This document shows, piece after piece, positions 43,001-48,823 of a stretch of 61,894 bases of DNA. Origin of the DNA: a virus; IMG/VR virus record IMGVR_UViG_3300044568_000567, positions 1 through 61,894 of that record; one strand, given 5' to 3'. The notes beneath the pieces were generated by a model that saw only the letters and a list, made by a program, of their open reading frames with translations, had not been told where the DNA came from and ran no database searches. Position numbers and translations under genes: made by a program. Position 1 is the first letter of the stretch. Every line of letters starts with the position of its first letter.

Positions 43001-43512
43001 GCATCTGATGTTTCTTGAATGTCTCCAAAAACTCCGCTAACTCCCGATCTCCATGTGTTTTTAGCTTCTTTTAATGTCTTTTCAGCCTCTTCTGGAGATT
43101 GAGAAATAGCATCAATTGGCTTTAAAACCCCTTTATACAAAAACTCACCAGCACCTGTTCCCAATTGCTTTGCAATATCAATTGCGGTAGGTACAAAAGT
43201 AGTGACGGCCTCGGATGCTTTTTGTGTAAAATCTTTTTTATCTTCAGCATCAAACAGAATTCTCTCTTGCTCACGGGTCAATTCTTGACCTGATTGCTTC
43301 ATTTGTTGAAGCGTACCTGCGTCTTTAATTTTAGTAGGACTATTATCTAGTTCATCTTCAGGGGGACTCCATTGATCTGGAGTATTTTCAACTAATTCAG
43401 CTTTAGGAGGACTCCATTGATCTGGGATATTTTTGACTAATTCATCTTCAGGAGGTTTCGATTGCTGTAGAACATTACTGTCTAATTCATCTTCAGGTGG
43501 TTGCCATGCCAT
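34024..43512 (-). CDS. Giant polyvalent protein (HEXXH, ADP-ribosyltransferase-like and other domains)
   Basis: 3162 residues. In order: four PPEDEL-like repeats (1-56); Ala/Gly-rich region with amphipathic or membrane-like stretches (240-500); a zincin-like site H732-E-M-Q-H736; SRMHDKANAWAAKRPRN and related domains (about 900-1300); QFMPA motif (Met1366); a YSGLQKTIDEKV domain and a RLNERTD...PDAPFRKDW...GWTTGDTQAERYD domain typical of polyvalent phage proteins; QFMPA (1993); an ART-like domain (FHGTPFDVDKF from 2109, AYGWGLYFA); QFMPA (2436); helical domain WYKEHQEVLEDFFGDY...; QFMPA (2703); a C-terminal domain of unknown type. Polyvalent proteins of this kind are injected with phage DNA to disarm host defences. 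Inferred role: ejected multi-effector. Confidence 0.75.
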   Translation of the reverse strand: MAWQPPEDELDSNVLQQSKPPEDELVKNIPDQWSPPKAELVENTPDQWSPPEDELDNSPTKIKDAGTLQQMKQSGQELTREQERILFDAEDKKDFTQKASEAVTTFVPTAIDIAKQLGTGAGEFLYKGVLKPIDAISQSPEEAEKTLKEAKNTWRSGVSGVFGDIQETSDAVVRFSMFGSSITDKLLGKSNDERFEKYMLREGMRQFAQKVYADDPDNAARLLAENPLLQKLASAAALAQGATPEEAELAKKAYEELVKEQGLTKDEINENVSMLGEMLSPISLPGTNRITNTFAKATGKVTRKAGELALKGVVAPLAKGVAKTAGGLESGIEKIQGASRKIGEYAVGDPDTFVKTATNTIVGPAKLPAKMTRGIATTIGDVASQAGQGRRGMFELAGRAPTSGELTKKLFGPQAMGGKGRARLADWAVRQSNAIIQPAVNGAVLNVALGLPDIETARDLGYSAGVGAGIGAYGGARLMERGGALIDPTTGLAEKIDAIVTPDPSQLRKDEDADIQRFIKTADPTLMSSIDELSNVNNIKSALDLKIKNLEAKKVAQINKDDERRIQDQIDNFAEQRKALDKSTPQTEAEIKRQVQLSFTDAMDLAKTTGAAAGLNNIQVKVLRPDQMEDFYRNLYGKTLTDAESVLQQLVGNPRLSPSEKEMLGLADQTIKQYLQDVAGSSTARGFAISEQTGKPNHLKMQNQTGATVVINGDLVTQMGRDGLNLGRVINHEMQHALSNFQEVRDMIAPIRKELFDQKVINADGTFEVVKKGVIPDSELDKFALQYAAAMDASGGASFLSNFANQDQLRNYMKEEYLSELAGLSGGIQGNLRNNLDSVGRSVVDWIESRTKNGALKRVKEALRNYGVIVDDQGQFSSVIGGELNPEALAMMRQYQRGLRDLNESLVYNSDPIKDEAEIPLTVFSTNRALQQRYKDSEFFEQQQVVKMTTPDGQTQEIVIPPNVKVDSFISDYRFANGQLVDELGNVISLGPDIPLQAMPDGTSLSVDTRIARNADGSPRIISPRESKRRAKKRGEAIRKAIDEAPEDASGVRLEDTGNGNYRGTLSPTQVAAINALPNDLVAPSLKRKIAFFNEILGRKDGSIVEIEYQAAIRDKKYRALQPQMRTEIPFGFQFDKQGNFLMTTMSMSRMHDKANAWAAKRPRNLRLWGGDMTKFWDSVRQYLYNHKQGLQGHIGLNPDLEIAMEMKNRINDLFNVYRKETRDANPERTTLPKRKGQDSRDVVIRSRRMDRINSYDETALAKMPFSYELAVKNYLPAENPLAELQSPEQFAQAMEIDTEIARLAAQGNVEPLELQLHQQDLLHPAEYIDVENGKLRVRSMFDPTQAILEPMESEPEVSASATQFMPAETERYPTSERGMYSGLQKTIDEKVTGKFASPEQLKAIVNNPQNAKAEELKWSGVLGEIDRLAAENSGKVPKDKVMEYLRNEGAVKFKEVTLNKGTAKWIVSDDSTSESYDTLEEAENAKYDWVQNQLDQIDRPNVVQVASDWTIDTIGYDDSDYVIFDDYNNEVEHFDDEESAKERLEEWNSKWFKEKDAYSGKYGIYDYNFEDGYDSKEDLNDEIENELRMEVEDSVEIRQEDEGDSDSTSFKKYQLPGGANYREVVMTMPNKIVEEEAKLKKQIFELNKQQSQFEQQSPEWNEIQKQLRGLIDRQSDLVRIPSSERAGYISSHFPETPNYVAHMRLNERTDAQGNEGLFVEEFQSDRHQAGREKGYLISPKGWTAKQTGKAGSNLTWSVFDAEGNLVTDGMAGDSAESAIEYAFKRESSSVVGKIPDAPFRKDWSIQLFKRALRDAVESDKKWIGWTTGDTQAERYDLSKQVDAIDYSIDEDGLYSASAIKGKNEVFSKEGMELSEVEATFGKELAQKMQENKGKKRETEDGDEYHSLSGLDLKVGGEGMKGFYDQILPKEVGKYIAKMGGKVEKVDSGIMQKGPDIDKGGYTIPSMKDTPIWRVNITPEMAGKVRGGQLQFMPAEQPTKYEPISARIRPLEGISAPTKVVGAKALSLGEIEPPVRGKAMLPDMELTPTISEKPKSSEMIGATTSEKSIQSSDITTSAKPAPDAVIKPFSNALVSSAGLINFLPAFHGTPFDVDKFKLEKIGTGEGAQAYGWGLYFAQARSVGEKYRDALSKFGTKKDPWFAYQVRADLAKGDDWNTAFQKTYSEASDKVKKAMDVWTGPNDVMEPTGNLYKVDLDVKDEDLLDWDKPLSEQSEKVKSLITKIADQLKDKEFRKNASKTQAILARKSYEVVENSGLVGDEDFQEQPMSVFYNDIAQELSKQINTNEDNNVYTLPENTKATSEALFTAGIPGIRYLDGMSRTSASDTNRRDELLKEVPQLRKTLENNPRDWEMRKQFEDWLTASEKELAALEKQIKSAETAPTYNYVVFDENLIKILDKNDKPVQDELPRATGLQFMPAEREEKTKKNKDSLKLKMTKKALTDAALSQESWRDWYKEHQEVLEDFFGDYAELFQEILAVTSQASSVKANVGLALKAFGQLMRGEEFDARLRGQKKGGYLDAVIGNLNAIKNKTDVSGRKISNYKAANEGDVTRVVVDRHIARLLFGVDTPSKSQYDLAEKLLTEIANEIGWEPSQVQAALWAHSIVMSGKKPESYGAYLTKLESTKLKKRELASGLTGNQLTKRIGNLTDSGAGSIESSKGRGRYSPVSEVEINGVKPTGLQFMPARPIGKNEPLPDFETTIIKGITPAKGFQWDKATNVEIDIGGGRKMSFSYDPEYLEVPKFKDLIKELKGQPVILLEADRQRATGGDMGGPLHPFLKSNQVTITGPDGKKYKAVWANMTSTFVSGAKNRLASHGAKYALVHLMDPIAHKSNKRTARTLDKMMRKSKLSQREKEIISLSMQAGIIAGEKSAMSSAITALKRQMSSAKKDPEKIRIINEKINKITKEREDITPKGFYGEIFKAVSSIKKAISNVKTGNWAENSIEKANKKLEKYVNIKEYNELLKNNKSLYISDNIGNTFSDRGSAIGSILSFKFGKFDPSLVMRESSDFREGENLDIVTAVELSQNPDIFALYFGKDPKEEAAMSKAERKARDEMRSNPDFVEHEAYDWVMLGPEKGNNFLVKNPVKPEQIFKKYRETHAGETVVDGSAETVAGAMRKNAGFILRVDEDTQKVLASKKKNK

Positions 43513-43513
43513 A

Positions 43514-45085
43514 TTATTTTTTAGTTCCAGTAACCCCGTTAAAAATATATTTTTGTCCAGACTTTAATTTTTTCCACTCTTCTTGCGATTTAATTTCTAC
43601 AAGATTTTCTTGCGATTGAATAGATTGAAAGTTTTGCGGCATTTCAACAGATTGAATTTGTTCTTTAATTCCTTCTTTTGCCCTTGATACAATATTTTCA
43701 ATCTCATCAATGTTTTGTTTAAACAAAAAGAAACTTAGACTTGGATCAATTGACCCAAGATTAGATGCCAACAAACTTAATTCTTTTTCACTAATCGCAC
43801 CCAAAGCACCACCTGTTGGAGATGCTGATTTCATGTCTGCAAGTTTTTTGAATGCAATATTACCTTGCAGGGTCTTGGTTAGCTTTTCAACGTCCGAAGC
43901 ATCAGTGCCGGGGATATAACTTAGCCAATTTGCCAAACCTCCAACACCGGGTGAAATGCCTTTATAGATGCTCCTAATCTGATTAATGGTGCGAAGCATC
44001 GTATCAATTTCACCAAGAGGCTCTTTTAATGCTTTGACTTGTTGTTTAATTTCACCCTTGGGGATCAAATCATAAGTTACATCACCAACTTGTTTTTTAG
44101 CACTTTTAACTGCTAAATTAGATGGGATTTGTTCTTGTGTTTGTTTTTTAACAGGAGGTTCAACGAAATAATAAGTTTGACCATCAATAATCTGCTGCTT
44201 AACGGGCTTTACTTCATAATTTGGCAGTTGCTTTGCAAGCATTTGATTTGCCATTTCAGCATCTTCCCAGCTTTCATATGGAGCAATCAAATCGTTAGGT
44301 TCATATAATGGAGCAGCAGCGCGAACCTCTGGAGTTGGTGTAACAGGGATTGCAGTACGAACCTCTGGCACAGGTGCTGGAGGAACCATAACACCTCCAG
44401 TTGCGGCTTGAATATTTCTAAGGGGAGGATTTGTAACAGCTGCAATTTGCTCTTGTGAGATAACTGGTTCAAATGGGGCAGTTGCAATCGCTGATGGTTC
44501 TTGAAATGAAATATCAGCCAAAACACCACCCCTATTAAACCTGCTAAAATCTCGCATTGGCAACTGTTGATCAACAGATGACACAGAAGGAAATAGTGAC
44601 GTTGGATCATCAACTGATGTTGGCCCTGTTGGTAATTCTCCATCAACTGAAGGGATAACTATTGGATCTTTGAAAAACCCTTTTCTTTTTGTGTTAATAG
44701 GAACCTTATCTCCACCACGTTCTGTTGTTAAAGATTTAATGTTTGCAAGTCTTGCTGCATTATACTCCAATTCTTCTGGGGTCTTTTCTGATCTGATTTT
44801 AGCAAGTGCTTTGTCTCTTTCAAATTTTAGTGCTTCATCGTCTGCTTTTTGAAGCTTATCATCGTTTGCCTTAATCGCAGAAAAAACAGGTTCAGCTAAC
44901 GCTTGGAACCCCTTTGCAGCACCCATGCTGACTAACTCCTGCTGCGCGGACGGAACCTCGTATTTCGGCATTGGAGTAAACTGAATGCTTACTCCAACGT
45001 CAAGAGGCTTAAGCGCAGAAAGAGGACTCGCCCCAAGACTTGCGGTCTGTGGGGTGAACGAATAGCCACCAGTGGGTAGTGCCAT
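43514..45085 (-). CDS. Candidate internal virion protein
   Basis: 523 residues. Low-complexity, Pro/Gln/Ala-rich, with repeated EVRTAIPVTPTPEVRAAAP and MAKQLPNYEVKPVKQQIID-like segments and a C-terminal helical domain (LGEIDTMLRTINQIRSIYKG, LASNLGSIDPSLSFFLFKQN). The helical end resembles internal core proteins that sit beside the giant ejected protein in short-tailed phages. Two bases separate it from the giant gene. No enzyme motif seen. Confidence 0.55.
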   Translation of the reverse strand: MALPTGGYSFTPQTASLGASPLSALKPLDVGVSIQFTPMPKYEVPSAQQELVSMGAAKGFQALAEPVFSAIKANDDKLQKADDEALKFERDKALAKIRSEKTPEELEYNAARLANIKSLTTERGGDKVPINTKRKGFFKDPIVIPSVDGELPTGPTSVDDPTSLFPSVSSVDQQLPMRDFSRFNRGGVLADISFQEPSAIATAPFEPVISQEQIAAVTNPPLRNIQAATGGVMVPPAPVPEVRTAIPVTPTPEVRAAAPLYEPNDLIAPYESWEDAEMANQMLAKQLPNYEVKPVKQQIIDGQTYYFVEPPVKKQTQEQIPSNLAVKSAKKQVGDVTYDLIPKGEIKQQVKALKEPLGEIDTMLRTINQIRSIYKGISPGVGGLANWLSYIPGTDASDVEKLTKTLQGNIAFKKLADMKSASPTGGALGAISEKELSLLASNLGSIDPSLSFFLFKQNIDEIENIVSRAKEGIKEQIQSVEMPQNFQSIQSQENLVEIKSQEEWKKLKSGQKYIFNGVTGTKK

Positions 45086-45089
45086 AAGG

Positions 45090-45602
45090 TTAAGCCCCGC
45101 CGAATGTTAGTCCAGATGCTGAAGGAACTGCGAATTGGTTGACCCTTTGGTTGCTGCCACCTGCGCCTTGGTTAGCCGCAGTTGTCATTGCAGGATTGAC
45201 CATCGTTGGGTTCATCATGTTTGCCCCCGTGGATGGAAGGGTTCCAGATGCCGCTCCAAGGTTTGCCATTGCGCCTTGACGTGCTGCATTGACATCGTAT
45301 GCGCCACCAGTTACTGCTGACCCTGCACTTTGAGCTTCAGTTGCGCTACGTTGACGAGCAGCGGCATCCTCTGCCGCTTTAATGGCATTCATGCCGCTTG
45401 CGTTCTGCTGCGCCCGTTGCGTACCTTCACGCGCAAGCATGGATGCTTGCTGGTTTTGAGCTTCAATCATGGAATTGCGTTGAGCCATGTCTGTTTGGTT
45501 CCTTGCAAGTGCAGCTTCCTCGCGTTGCATTTTCATTTGCTCAAGCAAGACCTTTGAATTGTCTGGTGGTGGTGGTGGTGTAGGCATTGATCCTCCTCCC
45601 AT
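45090..45602 (-). CDS. Gln/Ala-rich candidate internal virion protein
   Basis: 170 residues. Pro run near the N-terminus, then a long helix (LLEQMKMQREEAALARNQTD, REGTQRAQQNASGMNAIKAA) and a Gly/Asn/Met-rich C-terminus with AAANQGAGGSN-type sequence. The start has a Shine-Dalgarno (AAGGAG) and a candidate promoter upstream. Resembles small internal proteins near ejection proteins. Confidence 0.55.
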   Translation of the reverse strand: MGGGSMPTPPPPPDNSKVLLEQMKMQREEAALARNQTDMAQRNSMIEAQNQQASMLAREGTQRAQQNASGMNAIKAAEDAAARQRSATEAQSAGSAVTGGAYDVNAARQGAMANLGAASGTLPSTGANMMNPTMVNPAMTTAANQGAGGSNQRVNQFAVPSASGLTFGGA

Positions 45603-45649
45603 AATATTACTCCTTAATTTTAATGTTAATTGTTTGGTTGGTTGTTAGT

Positions 45650-45678
45650 GAAATACATTTAATATTTCAAATTGTCAA
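45650..45678 (-). promoter_or_regulatory. Candidate promoter upstream of internal virion genes
   Basis: TTGACA (45673-45678) overlaps the last codons of the YkgJ-like gene; about 17 bases on is TATTTC. It would drive the gene at 45602 and the giant gene beyond. The -10 is weak, so tentative. Confidence 0.35.
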
Positions 45679-45951
45679 TTTCTTTCTCGCCTCTTTGCAC
45701 AAATCAGACCCCGGTTGGAATTGTCTGCAAGAATTCGGTCTGTCTACATATACCATGCAACACACTTTCTCACCAACTTTTCCATCCAAGGCAACGCATC
45801 GAGAGTCAGTCGTTTTCATTAACGGGTAGTCTTCCCTTTGCATTTCTTGAGGGATACCAGTCGCATCAGATCGATCTCGTCGCAAGACAGGCCAAGACCA
45901 CTTAAAGCAACAACAAGCACCGCACTTTTCGCAGTCGTATTCATCGTCCAT
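45667..45951 (-). CDS. YkgJ-like cysteine cluster protein
   Basis: 94 residues. C7-E-K-C10-G-A-C13-C14 at the N-terminus, then C52 (SRCVAL), CCMVY and a C-terminal RPNSCRQFQPGSDLCKEARK match the YkgJ/UPF0153 family (C-x2-C-x2-C-C...RP--CR-F--GS--C). The family is thought to bind zinc or an iron-sulfur cluster; the biochemical role is unclear. Its place in the virion gene block is unusual, but next to a PAPS-reductase-like enzyme. Confidence 0.75.
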   Translation of the reverse strand: MDDEYDCEKCGACCCFKWSWPVLRRDRSDATGIPQEMQREDYPLMKTTDSRCVALDGKVGEKVCCMVYVDRPNSCRQFQPGSDLCKEARKKLTI

Positions 45952-46511
45952 TATCCCATTTTATTTGCACCACCAAAAGTCTCGCGATCACCACCTACCT
46001 TTTTTGCATAAGCACCAATTGCAGCAGTTCCAATGGATTTAAATGCATCTGCCCAACCCTGTGATGCTTTTTCCTCACCAGATTCAGGAACATCGTAGCC
46101 ACCCATTGACGAAAAATTAAGACTGCCACTTCCGTCACCACTACCACGTTGCATGGCAGACCAAGCTGAAGCGGAATCAGACTGCGATTTTGCCGCACGA
46201 TCATATGGAGTAGATGCTGTTTGCCCTGCTTTGCTCAACAAATCTTTCATATATTGGTTTTGTTGTTGCTTTTGTTCAGGAGAAGTCATGTCTGGCTTAT
46301 AGTCTGGTCGAGGTTGCGCTCCTGTTCCAAGTTTTCCAGAAAAGAAATTCTGCATGGTATCTCCTGTTCTGCCAAGTGCATTCGATGCACTACCAAGAAG
46401 TCCACCGAATTGACTGTTTGCCACTGGTGTTGACGATGATCCTATTGAACTTCCTGCATTAGATGCACCTGTCCAAATTTGAGGCATTTGTTGTCCGCTT
46501 GATCCACCCAT
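45951..46511 (-). CDS. Ser/Gly/Gln-rich candidate virion protein
   Basis: 186 residues. Low-complexity (GSSGQQMPQIWTGASNAGSS, TPYDRAAKSQSDSASAW) ending in a helix (DAFKSIGTAAIGAYAKKVGG). Similar style to the genes at 45090 and 47358, forming a set of small internal-type proteins. No motif with a known role. Confidence 0.5.
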   Translation of the reverse strand: MGGSSGQQMPQIWTGASNAGSSIGSSSTPVANSQFGGLLGSASNALGRTGDTMQNFFSGKLGTGAQPRPDYKPDMTSPEQKQQQNQYMKDLLSKAGQTASTPYDRAAKSQSDSASAWSAMQRGSGDGSGSLNFSSMGGYDVPESGEEKASQGWADAFKSIGTAAIGAYAKKVGGDRETFGGANKMG

Positions 46512-46515
46512 AATA

Positions 46516-47358
46516 TTATTCTAATTTGTTGTTCCAAGTTACTGGTTTAAATCCCAAATCTGGCATTACGATGTCATCGTAAGGCGCAAGGTGGGAAATG
46601 TTAGTTATCTTTGCTTTTAGCTTTGGACAATCGACGTGTGGGCCTTGGTGTCGATCAACACAATTAAGGCAGACAGGATAGAAGTCAGCGTTCAGTGACT
46701 TGTCAGGATTGTTCATCCATCCATGCTTGCCTTTGACATATCGAGTTGGATCTGGCTGGACATTGTTAGTCTCAAGGTACTCAAAAACATCTTCGTCAGT
46801 CCAATCTTTCAGCAAGTAAAGCGAGACAGGGTTTCCATCGATGTGACGGATATCTTGTAACAACGAAAGTTGACCTTTCATTAGGTCGGTATCTCCACCT
46901 TTAGTTCCAATCCAAACTGCATTCCACGGAAAATTAAATGTTCCAGTTGGACGCATCAAAAAGTCATCTACACCACACATGAATGGTTCATTCACTTTAG
47001 GACGTTCAGTTCCCAAAGACAAAACAATGGAGTTTTGACCCCACTGGAAATAGTGAAGCAAATCAAAGCGAACATCTCCAGTATGGACATCAGGCCCATC
47101 TGCAAGAGTGTGTTTGAAGGCTGGGTATTCATACATTGTCAATTGCCAATCCTTAATTAGTTTGTCTGAATACGCATACCTTTCGCGGAATTTTGGTTGC
47201 CGAAATTGAACCACAGGGATATCAATTCCACACTTAAATTTTAGAAGGTGCAGAAGTACAGTTGAGTCCTTTCCTCCAGACCAAAAGATGACCGCATTGG
47301 GCCATTGTTTGTTCCAACGAACCACTTTATCAATTGTTTTATGTATTAAATTTTTCAT
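46516..47358 (-). CDS. PAPS-reductase-like PP-loop enzyme
   Basis: 280 residues from the ATG at 47358 (TAATG overlap with the previous stop). The PP-loop SGGKDS (27-32) within AVIFWSGGKDSTVLLHLLKF is diagnostic of the PAPS reductase/ATP-sulfurylase/adenine-nucleotide alpha-hydrolase family. Downstream features are GGDTDLMKGQLSLLQDIRHI, DWTDEDVFEYLETNNV and a cysteine cluster FYPVCLNCVDRH...HVDCPK. Possible roles are sulfate assimilation, tRNA thiolation-like chemistry or DNA phosphorothioation; the C-x2-C suggests metal binding rather than the single catalytic Cys of CysH. Function during infection unknown. Confidence 0.8.
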   Translation of the reverse strand: MKNLIHKTIDKVVRWNKQWPNAVIFWSGGKDSTVLLHLLKFKCGIDIPVVQFRQPKFRERYAYSDKLIKDWQLTMYEYPAFKHTLADGPDVHTGDVRFDLLHYFQWGQNSIVLSLGTERPKVNEPFMCGVDDFLMRPTGTFNFPWNAVWIGTKGGDTDLMKGQLSLLQDIRHIDGNPVSLYLLKDWTDEDVFEYLETNNVQPDPTRYVKGKHGWMNNPDKSLNADFYPVCLNCVDRHQGPHVDCPKLKAKITNISHLAPYDDIVMPDLGFKPVTWNNKLE

Positions 47359-48173
47359 TAAACGATAATTGCCGCACCAAGTGCTGCTCCACCAACTGCA
47401 CCACCAGCACTGATCCACGATCCCATTGCGGCATTTTTGCTTTGCGCGTTTTGCGCCATAATTTGGTTTGCCATATTGTTATAATTTTGAGTGTCTGCTA
47501 CGTTTGCGGAATGAGCGGATTGGATATTACCCATCGAGCGGTTAATTGCATCCTGTGCAGTTTGTCCTAGACCCTGTGCGCCAGATAGGACACCACGTTG
47601 CCACTCTTGAAGACTTTGTTGGTTCTGTCCTTTTGCTGCTAGTTGACCTGCAACCAATGAGCCGGGGTCAATGCCTCCCTGCATTTGAGTTGCGTCTAGA
47701 TACTTTTGACGCAGTGCCATATCCTCTAGCGCAATCTGCCTGCCTTGTGCCGTCGATTGATCAAACATTGCAGACCTGCCAATGGTGGATCCCATGTCGA
47801 GTCCAGTTCCCATCATTTGCGCCAGACCTTTTGTCTTTGCCCACTGACCTAGTTTTTGTTGCCAACTCTCTGGAGAGGTTAGATTCTGTACAGTCTCGCT
47901 CATGCCTGACCGCATCTTGGCTAGGGTTGGATCTGCTGATTCTTCAAATTGTCTTGCGCGATTTGCATTTTCAATTCCCAACTCAAAAGCCTGTTGAGAT
48001 ACCTCGCTGGGGTTAAAGTCTTGGTAAATTGGCTTTAGTTGAGTTGCCATTTCGAGCAACCTACCTTGAGAGGCAAGACCACCATACATCCCCTTGTTTG
48101 CCTCGGATGCCATCATCATGTTAAGATCAGGACGAGGTTGTTGAATTTTTGGTGTGTATGTAGATCCTCCCAT
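47358..48173 (-). CDS. Candidate internal virion protein
   Basis: 271 residues, Gln/Ala/Met-rich and helical (MATQLKPIYQDFNPSEVSQQ, ANRARQFEESADPTLAKMRS, LAQMMGTGLDMGSTIGRSAM), ending in a Gly/Ala hydrophobic stretch GGAVGGAALGAAIIV that could insert in membranes. Typical of small ejection-type proteins. Virion role is inferred from composition and neighbours. Confidence 0.55.
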   Translation of the reverse strand: MGGSTYTPKIQQPRPDLNMMMASEANKGMYGGLASQGRLLEMATQLKPIYQDFNPSEVSQQAFELGIENANRARQFEESADPTLAKMRSGMSETVQNLTSPESWQQKLGQWAKTKGLAQMMGTGLDMGSTIGRSAMFDQSTAQGRQIALEDMALRQKYLDATQMQGGIDPGSLVAGQLAAKGQNQQSLQEWQRGVLSGAQGLGQTAQDAINRSMGNIQSAHSANVADTQNYNNMANQIMAQNAQSKNAAMGSWISAGGAVGGAALGAAIIV

Positions 48174-48178
48174 ATTAT

Positions 48179-48562
48179 TTAATTAGTGATAGAGTAAATC
48201 TCTCTTTTGATAGGAGTCAACCCTAATTTTTCCATTATTTCGTTTGTAAAGTTAATTCTTTCATCCTTTAATGGCACTCCAATGTACCCCGGTGAATTTG
48301 TTATCTGAGAATAAGTTACCCAATCCGTCATGCATTGAATAACGTCTCTAGGACGAGTAAATTTAGGGTGGAATGCTGGATAAATTGTTGGAATAAAAAC
48401 GTGATCAGAGTATCCAAATAATTCACCATCACGATAATGTGCATACACATTAATATTAGGATGCTCGATAATTTTATGGTCAAAATCTTCAGCGAAATCT
48501 GCTAATTCCAAGAATTCATTTGTTCCTTTTTGGACGAGTTTGTATTGCATTTTTGATCTCAT
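48179..48562 (-). CDS. Hypothetical protein, possible acetyltransferase-like
   Basis: 127 residues; the ATG at 48550 (MQYKLVQKGTNEF) is an alternative start. Motifs: KIIEHPNINVYAHYRDGELF then GYSDHVFIPTIYPAFHPKFT and NSPGYIGVPLKDERINFTNE, then EKLGLTPIKREIY. The layout (strand, Y-A-Y-G..., IPTIYPAFHP) is somewhat like GNAT-type proteins that modify phage or host proteins, but no acetyl-CoA loop is clear. Function uncertain. Confidence 0.5.
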   Translation of the reverse strand: MRSKMQYKLVQKGTNEFLELADFAEDFDHKIIEHPNINVYAHYRDGELFGYSDHVFIPTIYPAFHPKFTRPRDVIQCMTDWVTYSQITNSPGYIGVPLKDERINFTNEIMEKLGLTPIKREIYSITN

Positions 48563-48567
48563 ATGTA

Positions 48568-48822
48568 TTAATTAAATCCAACTAGAATATCATCTGGGTT
48601 GGCTATAGTTTGTGTATAGTTAGCAAATTTATCCGCTTGCGTTTTCAGAATATTGTTGCGAGTAGAATTACTGCCACAGATGGCGCATGGCAAGCAATTA
48701 TTTTGACTAGTCGTGAATGGGATTGATGAGTAAATTGGAACCACGGGATCATCACCAAATGGGGAGATGAACTTGTTTGGAAAGCTAGTGACCTCTTTGG
48801 TTGCTGTAATGATCGATGGCAT
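48568..48822 (-). CDS. Small protein with C-x-x-C-x-x-C
   Basis: 84 residues from the ATG at 48822, two bases after the previous stop. NNCLPCAICGSNSTRNNILK provides a possible zinc or disulfide site; otherwise Ser/Pro/Asn-rich. The longer open frame to 48912 is rejected. Function unknown. Confidence 0.5.
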   Translation of the reverse strand: MPSIITATKEVTSFPNKFISPFGDDPVVPIYSSIPFTTSQNNCLPCAICGSNSTRNNILKTQADKFANYTQTIANPDDILVGFN

Positions 48823-48823
48823 A

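Noticed and set aside
34024-43512. Giant gene as tape-measure protein
   Set aside because: It lacks long repetitive coiled-coil and instead has globular enzyme-like domains; no tail-tube genes are present.
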